Shown here: positions 1 to 7,289 of the stretch, piece by piece | How positions within the stretch are numbered: position 1 is the stretch's first letter | Layout: every line of letters starts with the position of its first letter | Assembly (NCBI GenBank): GCA_050943075.1 | Contig: JBMNOM010000020.1 | Coordinates: 1-16,438, forward strand | Source: CAJKWP01 sp050943075 | Lineage (GTDB): Bacteria > Bacillota > Clostridia > Christensenellales > UBA1242 | DNA length: 16,438 bases | Direction of reading: 5' to 3' | Notes under the pieces: model-generated | What the model saw: only the letters and a program-made list of their open reading frames with translations | What the model was told of the DNA's origin: nothing | Databases searched by the model: none | Program-made: the position numbers and the translations under genes

Positions 1-857
1 CATTTACTGTTTTTATTTTAACTTCATTCAAACATCATTCTCATTTTTCAATACTAACATAATTAACAAACACTCACTGTTATAGATATATTAAATTTTA
101 AAACAAGAAACTTTTCTTTTATTAAAATAGCCCATGAACAAATATGGCGGCAAATAATCAAATAATAATACTGTCACCGTCTTAAATCCTAAAAAAAATC
201 AATAAAAAAATAAATTTTATGAGGCCACAAACATTGTAAAACAAACTTTACCAAAATACTGAAATATTGTAAAAGAATTAACCTTAGCAAAATCAAGACG
301 TAGTGTTTTTGCACACAGCAACATCATTTTATAAAACATAACTAACAACTAGCACAAACACCGAAATAACCAACCACACCATTAAACAATAATTTAATAA
401 TTTTTAATCAAAAACATTGATTTTTTAATAAAAAACACGCATTTTTATCACTATTTTATTAAATCATTAATTTTTCAAAGAAAACAAAAAACATTATTAA
501 TTATTTCCATTTTAAATTGATAGCAATTTCAATTATTTCAACACAGGCTAATTTCTTCAAACTCACAAAAACAAACAATTAAACATTATCATAACAATCA
601 AAATGAGCTTTGTAATTTGGTAAGCATTTCCACGCTTCCTTCTTTCACAACTAATTCAACACCTTGTAAAACTGCCTCCGCCCCTTTAATCTTTATATAA
701 TAACTCTATTGAATTTACATAAATAAAAATGTTCTTTATTAACATCTTTTAACACTCGCACAATACAATCATTTTGTTTTCATGATTTATCTTTCAAAGC
801 TTAATTACTAATATCACTACTAATAAATCATTTCTATATTTATTTCTAATAATTTAT

Positions 858-873
858 TGTTTCACGTGAAACA
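858..873. promoter_or_regulatory. parS site 1, perfect palindrome
   Basis: TGTTTCACGTGAAACA is an exact 16-bp palindrome identical to the ParB-binding centromere consensus of Bacillota. It is the leftmost copy, about 1.7 kb beyond the 3' end of parB. ParB is expected to nucleate here and spread along the flanking DNA. Confidence 0.93.
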
Positions 874-1013
874 TTCAACAAATAAACCAAATTCATTCAA
901 AATACACATCATTTAAACAAGCAATAAAATCATATTTAAAATGTCATTTAACCCTTCAATATTCGCCTCAACTACGCCTTGTCAACACCCTGCCACCTCA
1001 ACTAGAATAACAA

Positions 1014-1029
1014 TGTTTCACGTGAAACA
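1014..1029. promoter_or_regulatory. parS site 2, perfect palindrome
   Basis: Exact TGTTTCACGTGAAACA. The symmetry extends one base on each side to an 18-bp palindrome (1013-1030). It lies 156 bp from site 1 (start to start). Confidence 0.93.
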
Positions 1030-1171
1030 TTTACCAATAGTTCTTCTTTGCAAAAGACAACAATTAAAGATTTGATAAATAAAATTAACCCAACCCTAAT
1101 TAAACTTAAACAGTCATACATATTTTATTTATACATAATTAAGGGTTTAGATGGTTTAATGAAAGTTTTAA

Positions 1172-1187
1172 TGTTTCACGTGAAACA
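1172..1187. promoter_or_regulatory. parS site 3, perfect palindrome
   Basis: Exact TGTTTCACGTGAAACA with symmetric A/T flanks (1171-1188). It lies 158 bp from site 2, nearly the same step as between sites 1 and 2, although the DNA between them no longer looks repetitive by eye. Confidence 0.93.
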
Positions 1188-1665
1188 TTATTCTGTAATT
1201 CGTGCTGATCACATGTAAGGCCATATTAAGCCTTTGGCATTAATTTAACCTTTGATATTTACTTTACCTTCTAACCATAATTTAAATCTTGAATTTTTTG
1301 TCTATACTTAACCGCAATTCGCTTTTTATTAAAACGCATTTGCTTAAATTTAATATTTGGATAGGGGTTTAACGTGCTTTATGGCGGAGTAATTACACAC
1401 CAATTTACAATAATAAAATACTTTTGCAACCATTAGACAAAGGATAATATTTTGAGAACTTCAAACTCCATCACAATTACATTGCTTTTGATAACTTTGT
1501 ATTCCAGTCTTTTATAACTCAATTACAAAGTTTAATAAGAATAATAGCACGGGTGTTTGCGTTTAAATCAATTTATATTAATATGCAACCATACAACCAC
1601 TCGATTGTAAAACATTGATAAAAGCGGCTGCGAGGCTATTTGTTAACTTACGCGAAATATGGAAA

Positions 1666-1681
1666 TGTTTCACGTGAAACA
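1666..1681. promoter_or_regulatory. parS site 4, perfect palindrome, heads the tandem repeat
   Basis: Exact TGTTTCACGTGAAACA with A/T flanks (1665-1682). It is the first base pairs of the tandem repeat unit 1666-1832. TTTTACACA, a weak match to a loose DnaA-box consensus, follows directly at 1682-1690. Confidence 0.93.
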
Positions 1682-1832
1682 TTTTACACATCTTTCAAAA
1701 CCAATATACAATCACATCCTAAAAAACAAACCTTATGGAAAGTCTTATCTTAACCTTACAGCACAAAAAAACACATTACCCTTATTATTGGCTAATCCCA
1801 CAATAACAACCCATTTACACAAAAGCCAGAAT

Positions 1833-1848
1833 TATTTTACGTGAAACA
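1833..1848. promoter_or_regulatory. parS-like site 5, two mismatches
   Basis: TATTTTACGTGAAACA differs from the consensus at positions 2 and 6. The right half-site GTGAAACA is intact. It heads the second tandem unit and is again followed directly by TTTTACACA (1849-1857). It may still bind ParB weakly. Confidence 0.7.
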
Positions 1849-1976
1849 TTTTACACATCATTTCAAGACTAGCACCAACATTACAACCACATCTCAAAAA
1901 TAAAACTATACAAAAAAACCTTACCCTTATTTACTATGGCTAATCATCCCCAACCTATTTATATAAAAGACAAATT

Positions 1977-1992
1977 TATTTCACGTGAAACA
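1977..1992. promoter_or_regulatory. parS-like site 6, one mismatch
   Basis: TATTTCACGTGAAACA differs from the consensus only at position 2. It heads the third tandem unit. It shares the A at position 2 with sites 5 and 7, suggesting that the three degenerate copies descend from one mutated unit. Confidence 0.8.
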
Positions 1993-2144
1993 ATTTACAT
2001 AACTTTCAAGATTAATATTACAACCACATCTCTAAAATAAAATTATGTAAGCTATGTCTTGGCTTTACAACACAAGAAAATGCTTTACCCATACCACTGC
2101 CAATCACACAACACCCCACAACATGTTTGCACAAAAGCCAAAAT

Positions 2145-2160
2145 TATTTCGTGTGAGAAA
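2145..2160. promoter_or_regulatory. Decayed parS remnant, site 7
   Basis: TATTTCGTGTGAGAAA keeps 11 of 16 consensus positions. On its own it would not be called. It is reported because it sits exactly where the next parS of the tandem repeat should be, after a conserved block that also precedes site 5. Probably non-functional. Confidence 0.45.
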
Positions 2161-2434
2161 TTTTTTATAATATTTTAAAACAAGAAGTCTACTTAAACAA
2201 CCTTTAAGCATGGCGAAATCATTTTTTCAAAAACGCCCTGTGGTTATTTACTTTCATTAATCACGATACAATATACACTTAACTAAAAGGATGAATAACA
2301 GTCAGGTGAGCAAACAAGAAATTTGAGTGATTTAATTATTGACACCATAAAAGAATGGGCTGTGTAATTTAGGCATTTTATTAATTATAGAAATAATTGA
2401 GATAAGGTGAAAACTGGTGATAAAAAAGAAAAAA

Positions 2435-2450
2435 TGTTTCACGTGAAACA
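2435..2450. promoter_or_regulatory. parS site 8, perfect, in a 28-bp palindrome next to parB
   Basis: Exact TGTTTCACGTGAAACA, 83 bp beyond the parB stop. Runs of A on the left and T on the right extend the perfect symmetry to 28 bp (2429-2456). Read on the minus strand it can fold as a 12-bp stem with an ACGT loop followed by a T-rich tract, so it may also end parAB transcription. Confidence 0.93.
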
Positions 2451-2533
2451 TTTTTTTGACTTTTTTGACTTGGCGCATATATAATAGGGTGAAATTTTGT
2501 TGTTTTATTTGCTTTTTCTTTACTTAACCATCT

Positions 2534-3496
2534 TTAATTGCTTTTGTTTAGTTTATTGAAGTTGTTTAAGTCTTTAAGTGTTAAGGTTTTGCTGTTTACA
2601 AGTTCGACAAGTTGCGCCATTCTGTCAAGATCGTCGCGTGAATAGTAATCAATGTAAATTCTGCCTTTTTTGTCGTTTCCAATAATTGAAACTTTTGTTC
2701 CGAACGTTCTTTGCATTTCACTTACAAGTTCTTTAAGTTCTAGGCTTTGCTCTTCAATCTTGGTGGCTTTTTTGCGGTTTGGGTTTAAGTATTCTTTTAC
2801 AACTCTTTCCAAATCTCTAACGCTTATGCGGTTGTCTTTTGCTAGTGACGCAATTTTGATTTGATCTGCAACATTGGTTATTGTGACAAGCGCTCTCGCA
2901 TGTCCTGCTGAAAGTTTACCTTCTTCCACCATTTTAACAACTTCAATGCTTAAGGTCAAGAGTCTTAAAAGGTTTGCAATTGCTGGACGACTTTTTCCAA
3001 TTCTGTCTGCAACTTCTTCTTGTGTGAAAGAATATTCTTCCATGAGCTGTTTAATTGCTCTTGCTGCTTCAATTGGGTTAAGGTCTTCCCTTTGCAAGTT
3101 TTCTATGATTGAAATTTCTTTAACTTGTTTTGGGGTGTAGTTTTTAATTATTGCTGGAACATATTCAAGCCCTGCAAGTTTTGCCGCGCGATAACGCCTT
3201 TCACCTGCAATAATCATGAATGAACCATCTTCTTCCTTGTTTAAAACAATTGGTTGAATGATTCCATGCACCTTAATTGACTCTGAAAGTTCTTTAAGTG
3301 CATCTTGATCGAAAATCTTTCTTGGTTGGTTTACGTTTGGCTTGATTAAACTGATTGAAATTTCATCAACCGAGCCTTCAATATTTGCGCTTTGTTTTTG
3401 TTGTTTGGAAGGAGCAACTATTACTTCTTCTTCCTCTTCATACATTGAAAAAAGTGCGTTTAAGCCTTTTCCAAGCCCTTTTTTAACACCACTCAT
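2534..3496 (-). CDS. parB: Chromosome-partitioning protein ParB (Spo0J family)
   Basis: ParB binds parS, closes into a CTP-dependent clamp that slides on DNA, and with ParA moves and organises replication origins. At 320 residues it has the usual family length. It shows the N-terminal ParA-contacting motif GLGKGLNALF (residues 7-16), the CTP-pocket motif GERRYR (98-103), the second nucleotide motif ENLQREDLNP (132-141), a helix-turn-helix for parS (about 157-178) and a C-terminal dimerisation region. The ATG overlaps the parA TAA by one base (TAATG) and follows a GAGGTG ribosome site, indicating translational coupling. The gene runs toward the array of its own binding sites. All key residues are intact. 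Confidence 0.97.
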   Translation of the reverse strand: MSGVKKGLGKGLNALFSMYEEEEEVIVAPSKQQKQSANIEGSVDEISISLIKPNVNQPRKIFDQDALKELSESIKVHGIIQPIVLNKEEDGSFMIIAGERRYRAAKLAGLEYVPAIIKNYTPKQVKEISIIENLQREDLNPIEAARAIKQLMEEYSFTQEEVADRIGKSRPAIANLLRLLTLSIEVVKMVEEGKLSAGHARALVTITNVADQIKIASLAKDNRISVRDLERVVKEYLNPNRKKATKIEEQSLELKELVSEMQRTFGTKVSIIGNDKKGRIYIDYYSRDDLDRMAQLVELVNSKTLTLKDLNNFNKLNKSN

Positions 3497-4308
3497 TATT
3501 CACCTCTTTTGATTTTTGTTTCTTTTGTTATTGGTTTAAAACTGAGTTTATTTCTCTTTAAAAATTCTTCTGCAAGCATCGCATAGCTTTGCGCCCCCTT
3601 GCTGGCCGCATCATAAGTTAAAATGCTTTGGCCATGGCTTGGCGCTTCTGCAAGCCTTATGTTTCTTGGTATTGCAGTTTGGAAAACTTTTTTTCCAAAG
3701 AATTTAACAATTTCTTGGCTTACTTGTGCCACTAGGTTGGAGCGGCTGTCTTTCATTGTGAGAATTACACCTTCAACATCAAGTGTTGGGTTTAAGTGGT
3801 GTTTGATAAGCCTTACAGTGTTCATTAATTGGCTTAAACCTTCAAGAGCATAAAATTCACATTGAATTGGAATTACAATGGAATCTGCTGAAGTTAAAGC
3901 ATTAACAGTTAAAAGCCCAAGTGATGGTGGGCAATCGATGAAAATAAAGTCGTAATTTGGTTTAACTCTGCCCAAAATGTTTTTAACAATTTTTTCTCTT
4001 GAACTCATTTGAACAAGTTCAATTTCCGCACCTGCTAAATCCACAGTTGCTGGAATGATGTCTAAGTTTTCTATGTAGGTTGGCAAGATTACTTCGTGCA
4101 CCAAAGCATCGCCATCGATAACATTATAAATGGTTTTTGTGGAAGATGTTTTTTCAACACCAATTCCACTGCTTGCATTGCCTTGTGGATCCATGTCAAC
4201 TATAAGAACTTTCCTGCCCATTGCGGCAACATAAGAAGCAAGGTTAACACAAGTTGTTGTTTTTCCAACTCCACCCTTTTGGTTTGCAAATGCAATAATT
4301 TTTCCCAT
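3496..4308 (-). CDS. parA: Chromosome-partitioning ATPase ParA (Soj family)
   Basis: ParA is a deviant Walker ATPase whose ATP-bound dimers coat the nucleoid and pull ParB-parS complexes; in Bacillota, Soj also modulates DnaA. The 270-residue protein shows the signature KGGVGKTT (residues 11-18, with the first Lys of the deviant Walker A), DMDPQGN (38-44), Walker B FIFIDCPP (121-128) and the conserved EAPSHGQ (221-227). The ATG at 4308 follows an AAGGAG ribosome site; rsmG ends 20 bp upstream. parB follows with a 1-nt overlap. A TATAAT lies in the short gap before the start but lacks a good -35, so I do not call a promoter there. Confidence 0.97.
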   Translation of the reverse strand: MGKIIAFANQKGGVGKTTTCVNLASYVAAMGRKVLIVDMDPQGNASSGIGVEKTSSTKTIYNVIDGDALVHEVILPTYIENLDIIPATVDLAGAEIELVQMSSREKIVKNILGRVKPNYDFIFIDCPPSLGLLTVNALTSADSIVIPIQCEFYALEGLSQLMNTVRLIKHHLNPTLDVEGVILTMKDSRSNLVAQVSQEIVKFFGKKVFQTAIPRNIRLAEAPSHGQSILTYDAASKGAQSYAMLAEEFLKRNKLSFKPITKETKIKRGE

Positions 4309-4328
4309 AATCTCTCCTTGTATTATAG

Positions 4329-5024
4329 TTAGTTTAAAGGCTTTACTCTTGGCAAGTTTTTTGCTCTTGGATACGCCCTAGAACAGCTTTTTGTTTTTGT
4401 GACAATTAAAAAAGCCCTATCATTATCTTCTATATTTAATTTTATTATATTTTCTGCCTTTCCACAAAGAATTTTTAAAGAATTCTGTGCATTATTTAAT
4501 TCTTCTTCGATTAATGGCCCTTTGTATGCTATCATTTTACCATTTATTTTTAAAAATGGCAAACTATACTCTAAAAGTGTTGAAAGATATGCCACGGCTC
4601 TGCTTGTGACATAGTCAAAACTTTCGTAATTTTCTTTTGCAAAATCTTCCACTCTTGCATGAATTGCTGTTATGTTTTTAAGGTTTAATTTTTGAATTAC
4701 TTCGTTTAAAAAATCTACCTTTTTTCTCACACTGTCAAGCAATGTAATTTTAAGTGTTGGGTTTAAAATTTTTAAAACAATTCCAGGAAAACCTGCGCCG
4801 CTGCCAATGTCTAAAACAGTTGCATTATCTTGCAAAAATTTAACCCCAAGCCCGCTGTCCAAAATGTGTTTAACAATAAACTCATCTTCGTCTGTGATTG
4901 TGGTTAAATTCATAATTTTGTTTTTTTCAATCACTAAAGTATAAAACTGTGTGAGTTGGTTTGCTTGCTGAGGGCTTAAATTTATTTCGTATTTTAAAAA
5001 AATTGAGTTTAATCTGTTTTGCAT
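4329..5024 (-). CDS. rsmG: 16S rRNA (guanine527-N7)-methyltransferase RsmG
   Basis: RsmG (GidB) methylates N7 of a conserved guanine in the 530 loop of 16S rRNA, using S-adenosylmethionine. The SAM-binding motif VLDIGSGAGFPGI is at residues 70-82, SRAVA at 141-145 and the family's C-terminal YPR...KPL at 218-230. I chose the ATG at 5024 because it follows an AAGGGA site and gives a 231-residue protein beginning with a normal RsmG N-terminus; the frame stays open to 5165 but that adds 47 Lys-rich residues without homology. It is followed by parAB, the classical order. About 390 bp of gene-free DNA separates it from mnmG. Confidence 0.95.
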   Translation of the reverse strand: MQNRLNSIFLKYEINLSPQQANQLTQFYTLVIEKNKIMNLTTITDEDEFIVKHILDSGLGVKFLQDNATVLDIGSGAGFPGIVLKILNPTLKITLLDSVRKKVDFLNEVIQKLNLKNITAIHARVEDFAKENYESFDYVTSRAVAYLSTLLEYSLPFLKINGKMIAYKGPLIEEELNNAQNSLKILCGKAENIIKLNIEDNDRAFLIVTKTKSCSRAYPRAKNLPRVKPLN

Positions 5025-5416
5025 TTTTTCCCTTTTTTTTGTTAATTTTATGTTATATTTTTTTCGCGCGCTTTTTTTCTTTGTGTTATATTTTTTTCTA
5101 TCTTTTTGTTTGCAATTTATTTGCTTGCAAAACCCTTGATTTATCTTGCGTTTTTTATTAATCATACAATTTTGTTTTTGGGTTTGCGTTGTTTTTACCT
5201 TTCAATTTATAACTCATTGTCACTTGGTTGTTGAACAATTTATTAGGTTTCCTGCAACCTAAATAACAAAACTAAAGACTTTAAACATTTTTTTGCAAGT
5301 TAACTTTTTTTAATAAACTGCGTGTATTTTTGGAAAATTTTTACTTACTTTAAAGCTTTAATTATATTATATCTTTGCCATTTACATAGCTTATTTTGTT
5401 TGTTATCTTTGCTTCT
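5025..5416. other. Gene-free gap between mnmG and rsmG
   Basis: No gene is visible in these 392 bp. A 15-bp direct repeat, TGTTATATTTTTTTC, occurs at 5051-5065 and 5084-5098. A small inverted repeat (TTAGGTT at 5243-5249 against AACCTAA at 5256-5262, 6-nt loop) lacks the T-run that a terminator would need on either strand. On the minus strand, TTGCAA followed 19 bp later by TATAAC, within the direct-repeat area, is a possible but weak promoter for rsmG-parAB. A minus-strand TATAAT near 5367-5377 has no good -35. Confidence 0.5.
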
Positions 5417-7288
5417 CTACGCGTTTTTCTTATATGCTTTAACCATAATTATAAGCACGGAAATGTCGGCCGGAGATACACCCAAAATGCGTTTTGCTTG
5501 ACCTATATTAATTGGCCTAATTTTGCTTAATTTTTGTCTTGCTTCAAACCTGAGCCCTTTAATTGAGTTATAGTCAAAATCGGCTGGAATTTCCAAACTT
5601 TCATATTTGAAGTTTCTTTCAATTTCATCTGTTTGTTGTCTGATATAACCTTCATATTTAACTTCTGTGTTAATAAATTCAATTAAAAAGTCTTCAAAAT
5701 CTTTAAACAAGCCATAATGCTCGTTAATATGAAACGCTGTTATATTATTGCGTTTAATTGCGTCTTTAACCGTGATTCCGCCATCTGGCAAGTTTTCCCC
5801 GCATGCAGCAAACATTTGTTTTAAGGTATCGTCATTTTTAAGCCTTATGTTGAGAATTTCTTTCATTTGGTCAATTTTTCTTAATTTTTCTTGGAAGATT
5901 TCATATCGTTCATCATCTACAAGCCCAATTTGACGGCCAATTTCTGTTAAGCGCAAGTCTGCATTATCTTGGCGCAAAATAAGCCTATATTCTGCCCTTG
6001 AAGTCATCATTCTGTATGGCTCAACAAGGTCTTTATTGATAATATCGTCAATAAGCACGCCAATGTAAGCGTCATTTCTGTTTAAAATTAATGGTGCTTT
6101 ATCTGCCAAGAAATTGTGGGCGTTTATACCTGCAATAAGCCCTTGTGCCGCCGCCTCTTCATAACCGCTTGTGCCATTAATTTGCCCAGCGAAAAACAAG
6201 CCAGAAACTGATTTTGCTTCCAAACTTGGTTTTAGTTGTGTGGCTTCAATTGCGTCATATTCAATTGCATAAGCATCGCGCATAAGTTGAGCATTTTCAA
6301 GCCCTTTTATTGTTTGATACATTTCTTCTTGCACATCAACTGGCAAAGAAGTGCTTACACCTTGAACATAAATTTCATTTGTTGAAACTGCTTCTGGTTC
6401 CAAAAACACTTGGTGGCGGTCTTTATCTGCAAAACGCACAACCTTGTCTTCAATTGATGGGCAATATCTTGGGCCAATTCCATTAATAAGCCCAGAATAC
6501 ATTGGAGCGCGGTGCAAGTTTTTTCTAATTACATCGTGTGTTCTTTCATTTGTGTATGTCAAGTGACACACAACAACATTTTTTGGTTTAACCTTTGTTT
6601 TGAAACTGAAGGTTTGAATGTTGTCATCGCCATATTGCACTTCCAAATCAGTAAAGTCAACCGTGCGTGCGTCAATTCTGGCTGGTGTTCCTGTTTTAAG
6701 CCTTAACATTTTAAAGCCCAAATTTAAAAGAGAATCGGTTAAATTATTTGCGCGTGAAAAACCATTTGGACCAGCTTCTTTTGTGAACTCTCCAATGATT
6801 ATTTTGCTTTTAAGATACACACCTGTTGCAACAACAACTGTGCGTGCAAAAAACTCAAGGCCAGTTTTAAGCCTTACTCCTGTCACTTTGTCATTATCTG
6901 TTAAAATTTCACTAACTTCGCCTTGTTTAAGCCTTAAATTTGGTTGATTTTCAATTGTTTTCTTAAGTTCGGTGTGATACGCCACTTTGTCTGTTTGTGC
7001 TCTTAAAGAGTAGACTGCTGGGCCTTTGCCGCGGTTTAGCATACGCATTTGAATTGCGGTTTTATCCGCATTAACGCCCATTTCGCCGCCAAGGGCGTCA
7101 ATTTCACAAACCAAGTGCCCTTTTGCTGTTCCACCAATTGATGGATTGCAAGCCAAAAAACCAACTGAATCTAAGTTTAAACAAAACATAAGAGTTTTGT
7201 TGCCAAGCCTTGCAAGTGCAAGTGCGGCTTCTGTGCCGGCGTGACCAGCACCAATAACTATTGCGTCATATACATTATTTATTGCCAT
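5417..7288 (-). CDS. mnmG: tRNA uridine 5-carboxymethylaminomethyl modification enzyme MnmG
   Basis: MnmG (GidA) is the FAD-binding partner of MnmE; together they install the carboxymethylaminomethyl (or aminomethyl) group at C5 of wobble U34 in certain tRNAs. The 623-residue protein has the FAD motif GAGHAG (13-18), CNPSIGG (47-53), the family signatures GPRYCPSIEDKVVRF (272-286) and AGQINGTSGYEEAAAQG (367-383). The conserved cysteines corresponding to E. coli C47 and C277 are present as C47 and C276. The ATG at 7288 lies one base after the mnmE stop, with GGGGAAA inside the mnmE end as ribosome site, so the two subunits are translationally coupled. Confidence 0.97.
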   Translation of the reverse strand: MAINNVYDAIVIGAGHAGTEAALALARLGNKTLMFCLNLDSVGFLACNPSIGGTAKGHLVCEIDALGGEMGVNADKTAIQMRMLNRGKGPAVYSLRAQTDKVAYHTELKKTIENQPNLRLKQGEVSEILTDNDKVTGVRLKTGLEFFARTVVVATGVYLKSKIIIGEFTKEAGPNGFSRANNLTDSLLNLGFKMLRLKTGTPARIDARTVDFTDLEVQYGDDNIQTFSFKTKVKPKNVVVCHLTYTNERTHDVIRKNLHRAPMYSGLINGIGPRYCPSIEDKVVRFADKDRHQVFLEPEAVSTNEIYVQGVSTSLPVDVQEEMYQTIKGLENAQLMRDAYAIEYDAIEATQLKPSLEAKSVSGLFFAGQINGTSGYEEAAAQGLIAGINAHNFLADKAPLILNRNDAYIGVLIDDIINKDLVEPYRMMTSRAEYRLILRQDNADLRLTEIGRQIGLVDDERYEIFQEKLRKIDQMKEILNIRLKNDDTLKQMFAACGENLPDGGITVKDAIKRNNITAFHINEHYGLFKDFEDFLIEFINTEVKYEGYIRQQTDEIERNFKYESLEIPADFDYNSIKGLRFEARQKLSKIRPINIGQAKRILGVSPADISVLIIMVKAYKKNA

Positions 7289-7289
7289 A

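Larger units (their letters stand above)
1666..2160. repeat. Diverged tandem repeat, three parS-headed units plus remnant
   Basis: The units run 1666-1832 (167 bp), 1833-1976 (144 bp) and 1977-2144 (168 bp), then a decayed parS at 2145-2160. Each begins with a parS or parS-like palindrome. Between units 2 and 3, positions 1880-1909 and 2027-2056 match at 28 of 30 bases. The block ACAAAAGCCA plus AATTATT that ends unit 1 (about 1818-1837) recurs at the end of unit 3 (about 2130-2149). Shared TTACCC and GGCTAAT motifs mark the middle of units 1 and 2. Unit 2 is shorter, consistent with a deletion. The alignment was made by eye. Confidence 0.75.
1..2533. other. Gene-free 2.5 kb region carrying the parS array
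   Basis: No open frame here has a Shine-Dalgarno site, recognisable motifs or plausible protein composition. The plus strand is very rich in A and C up to about 2280: positions 541-600 contain 30 A, 14 T, 14 C and only 2 G. What the region does hold is eight copies of the parS palindrome or decayed versions of it, spread from 858 to 2450, and a diverged tandem repeat at 1666-2160. Positions 1-857 show only AT-rich sequence, and I see no gene, RNA or clear repeat there. Lying immediately downstream of parB, the region is best read as a centromere-like segment. The function is inferred from the sites. Confidence 0.75.

Noticed and set aside
1659..1844. Plus-strand 61-codon open frame inside the parS repeat
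   Set aside because: It overlaps a perfect and a degenerate parS and most of one tandem unit, has no Shine-Dalgarno site, and its sequence simply translates the palindrome and AC-rich spacer.
1..2533. CRISPR array, tRNA or transposon in the gene-free region
   Set aside because: The repeats are parS-headed, diverged and of about 150-170 bp, not short direct repeats with unique spacers; I saw no tRNA cloverleaf, transposase or terminal inverted repeat.
5025..5165. N-terminal extension of rsmG by 47 residues
   Set aside because: The extension is Lys/Arg/Asn-rich low complexity without homology, and a good ribosome site precedes the internal ATG at 5024, where the normal RsmG N-terminus begins.
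5243..5262. Inverted repeat TTAGGTT/AACCTAA considered as mnmG terminator
   Set aside because: No T-run follows on either strand and it is about 155 bp from the mnmG stop.
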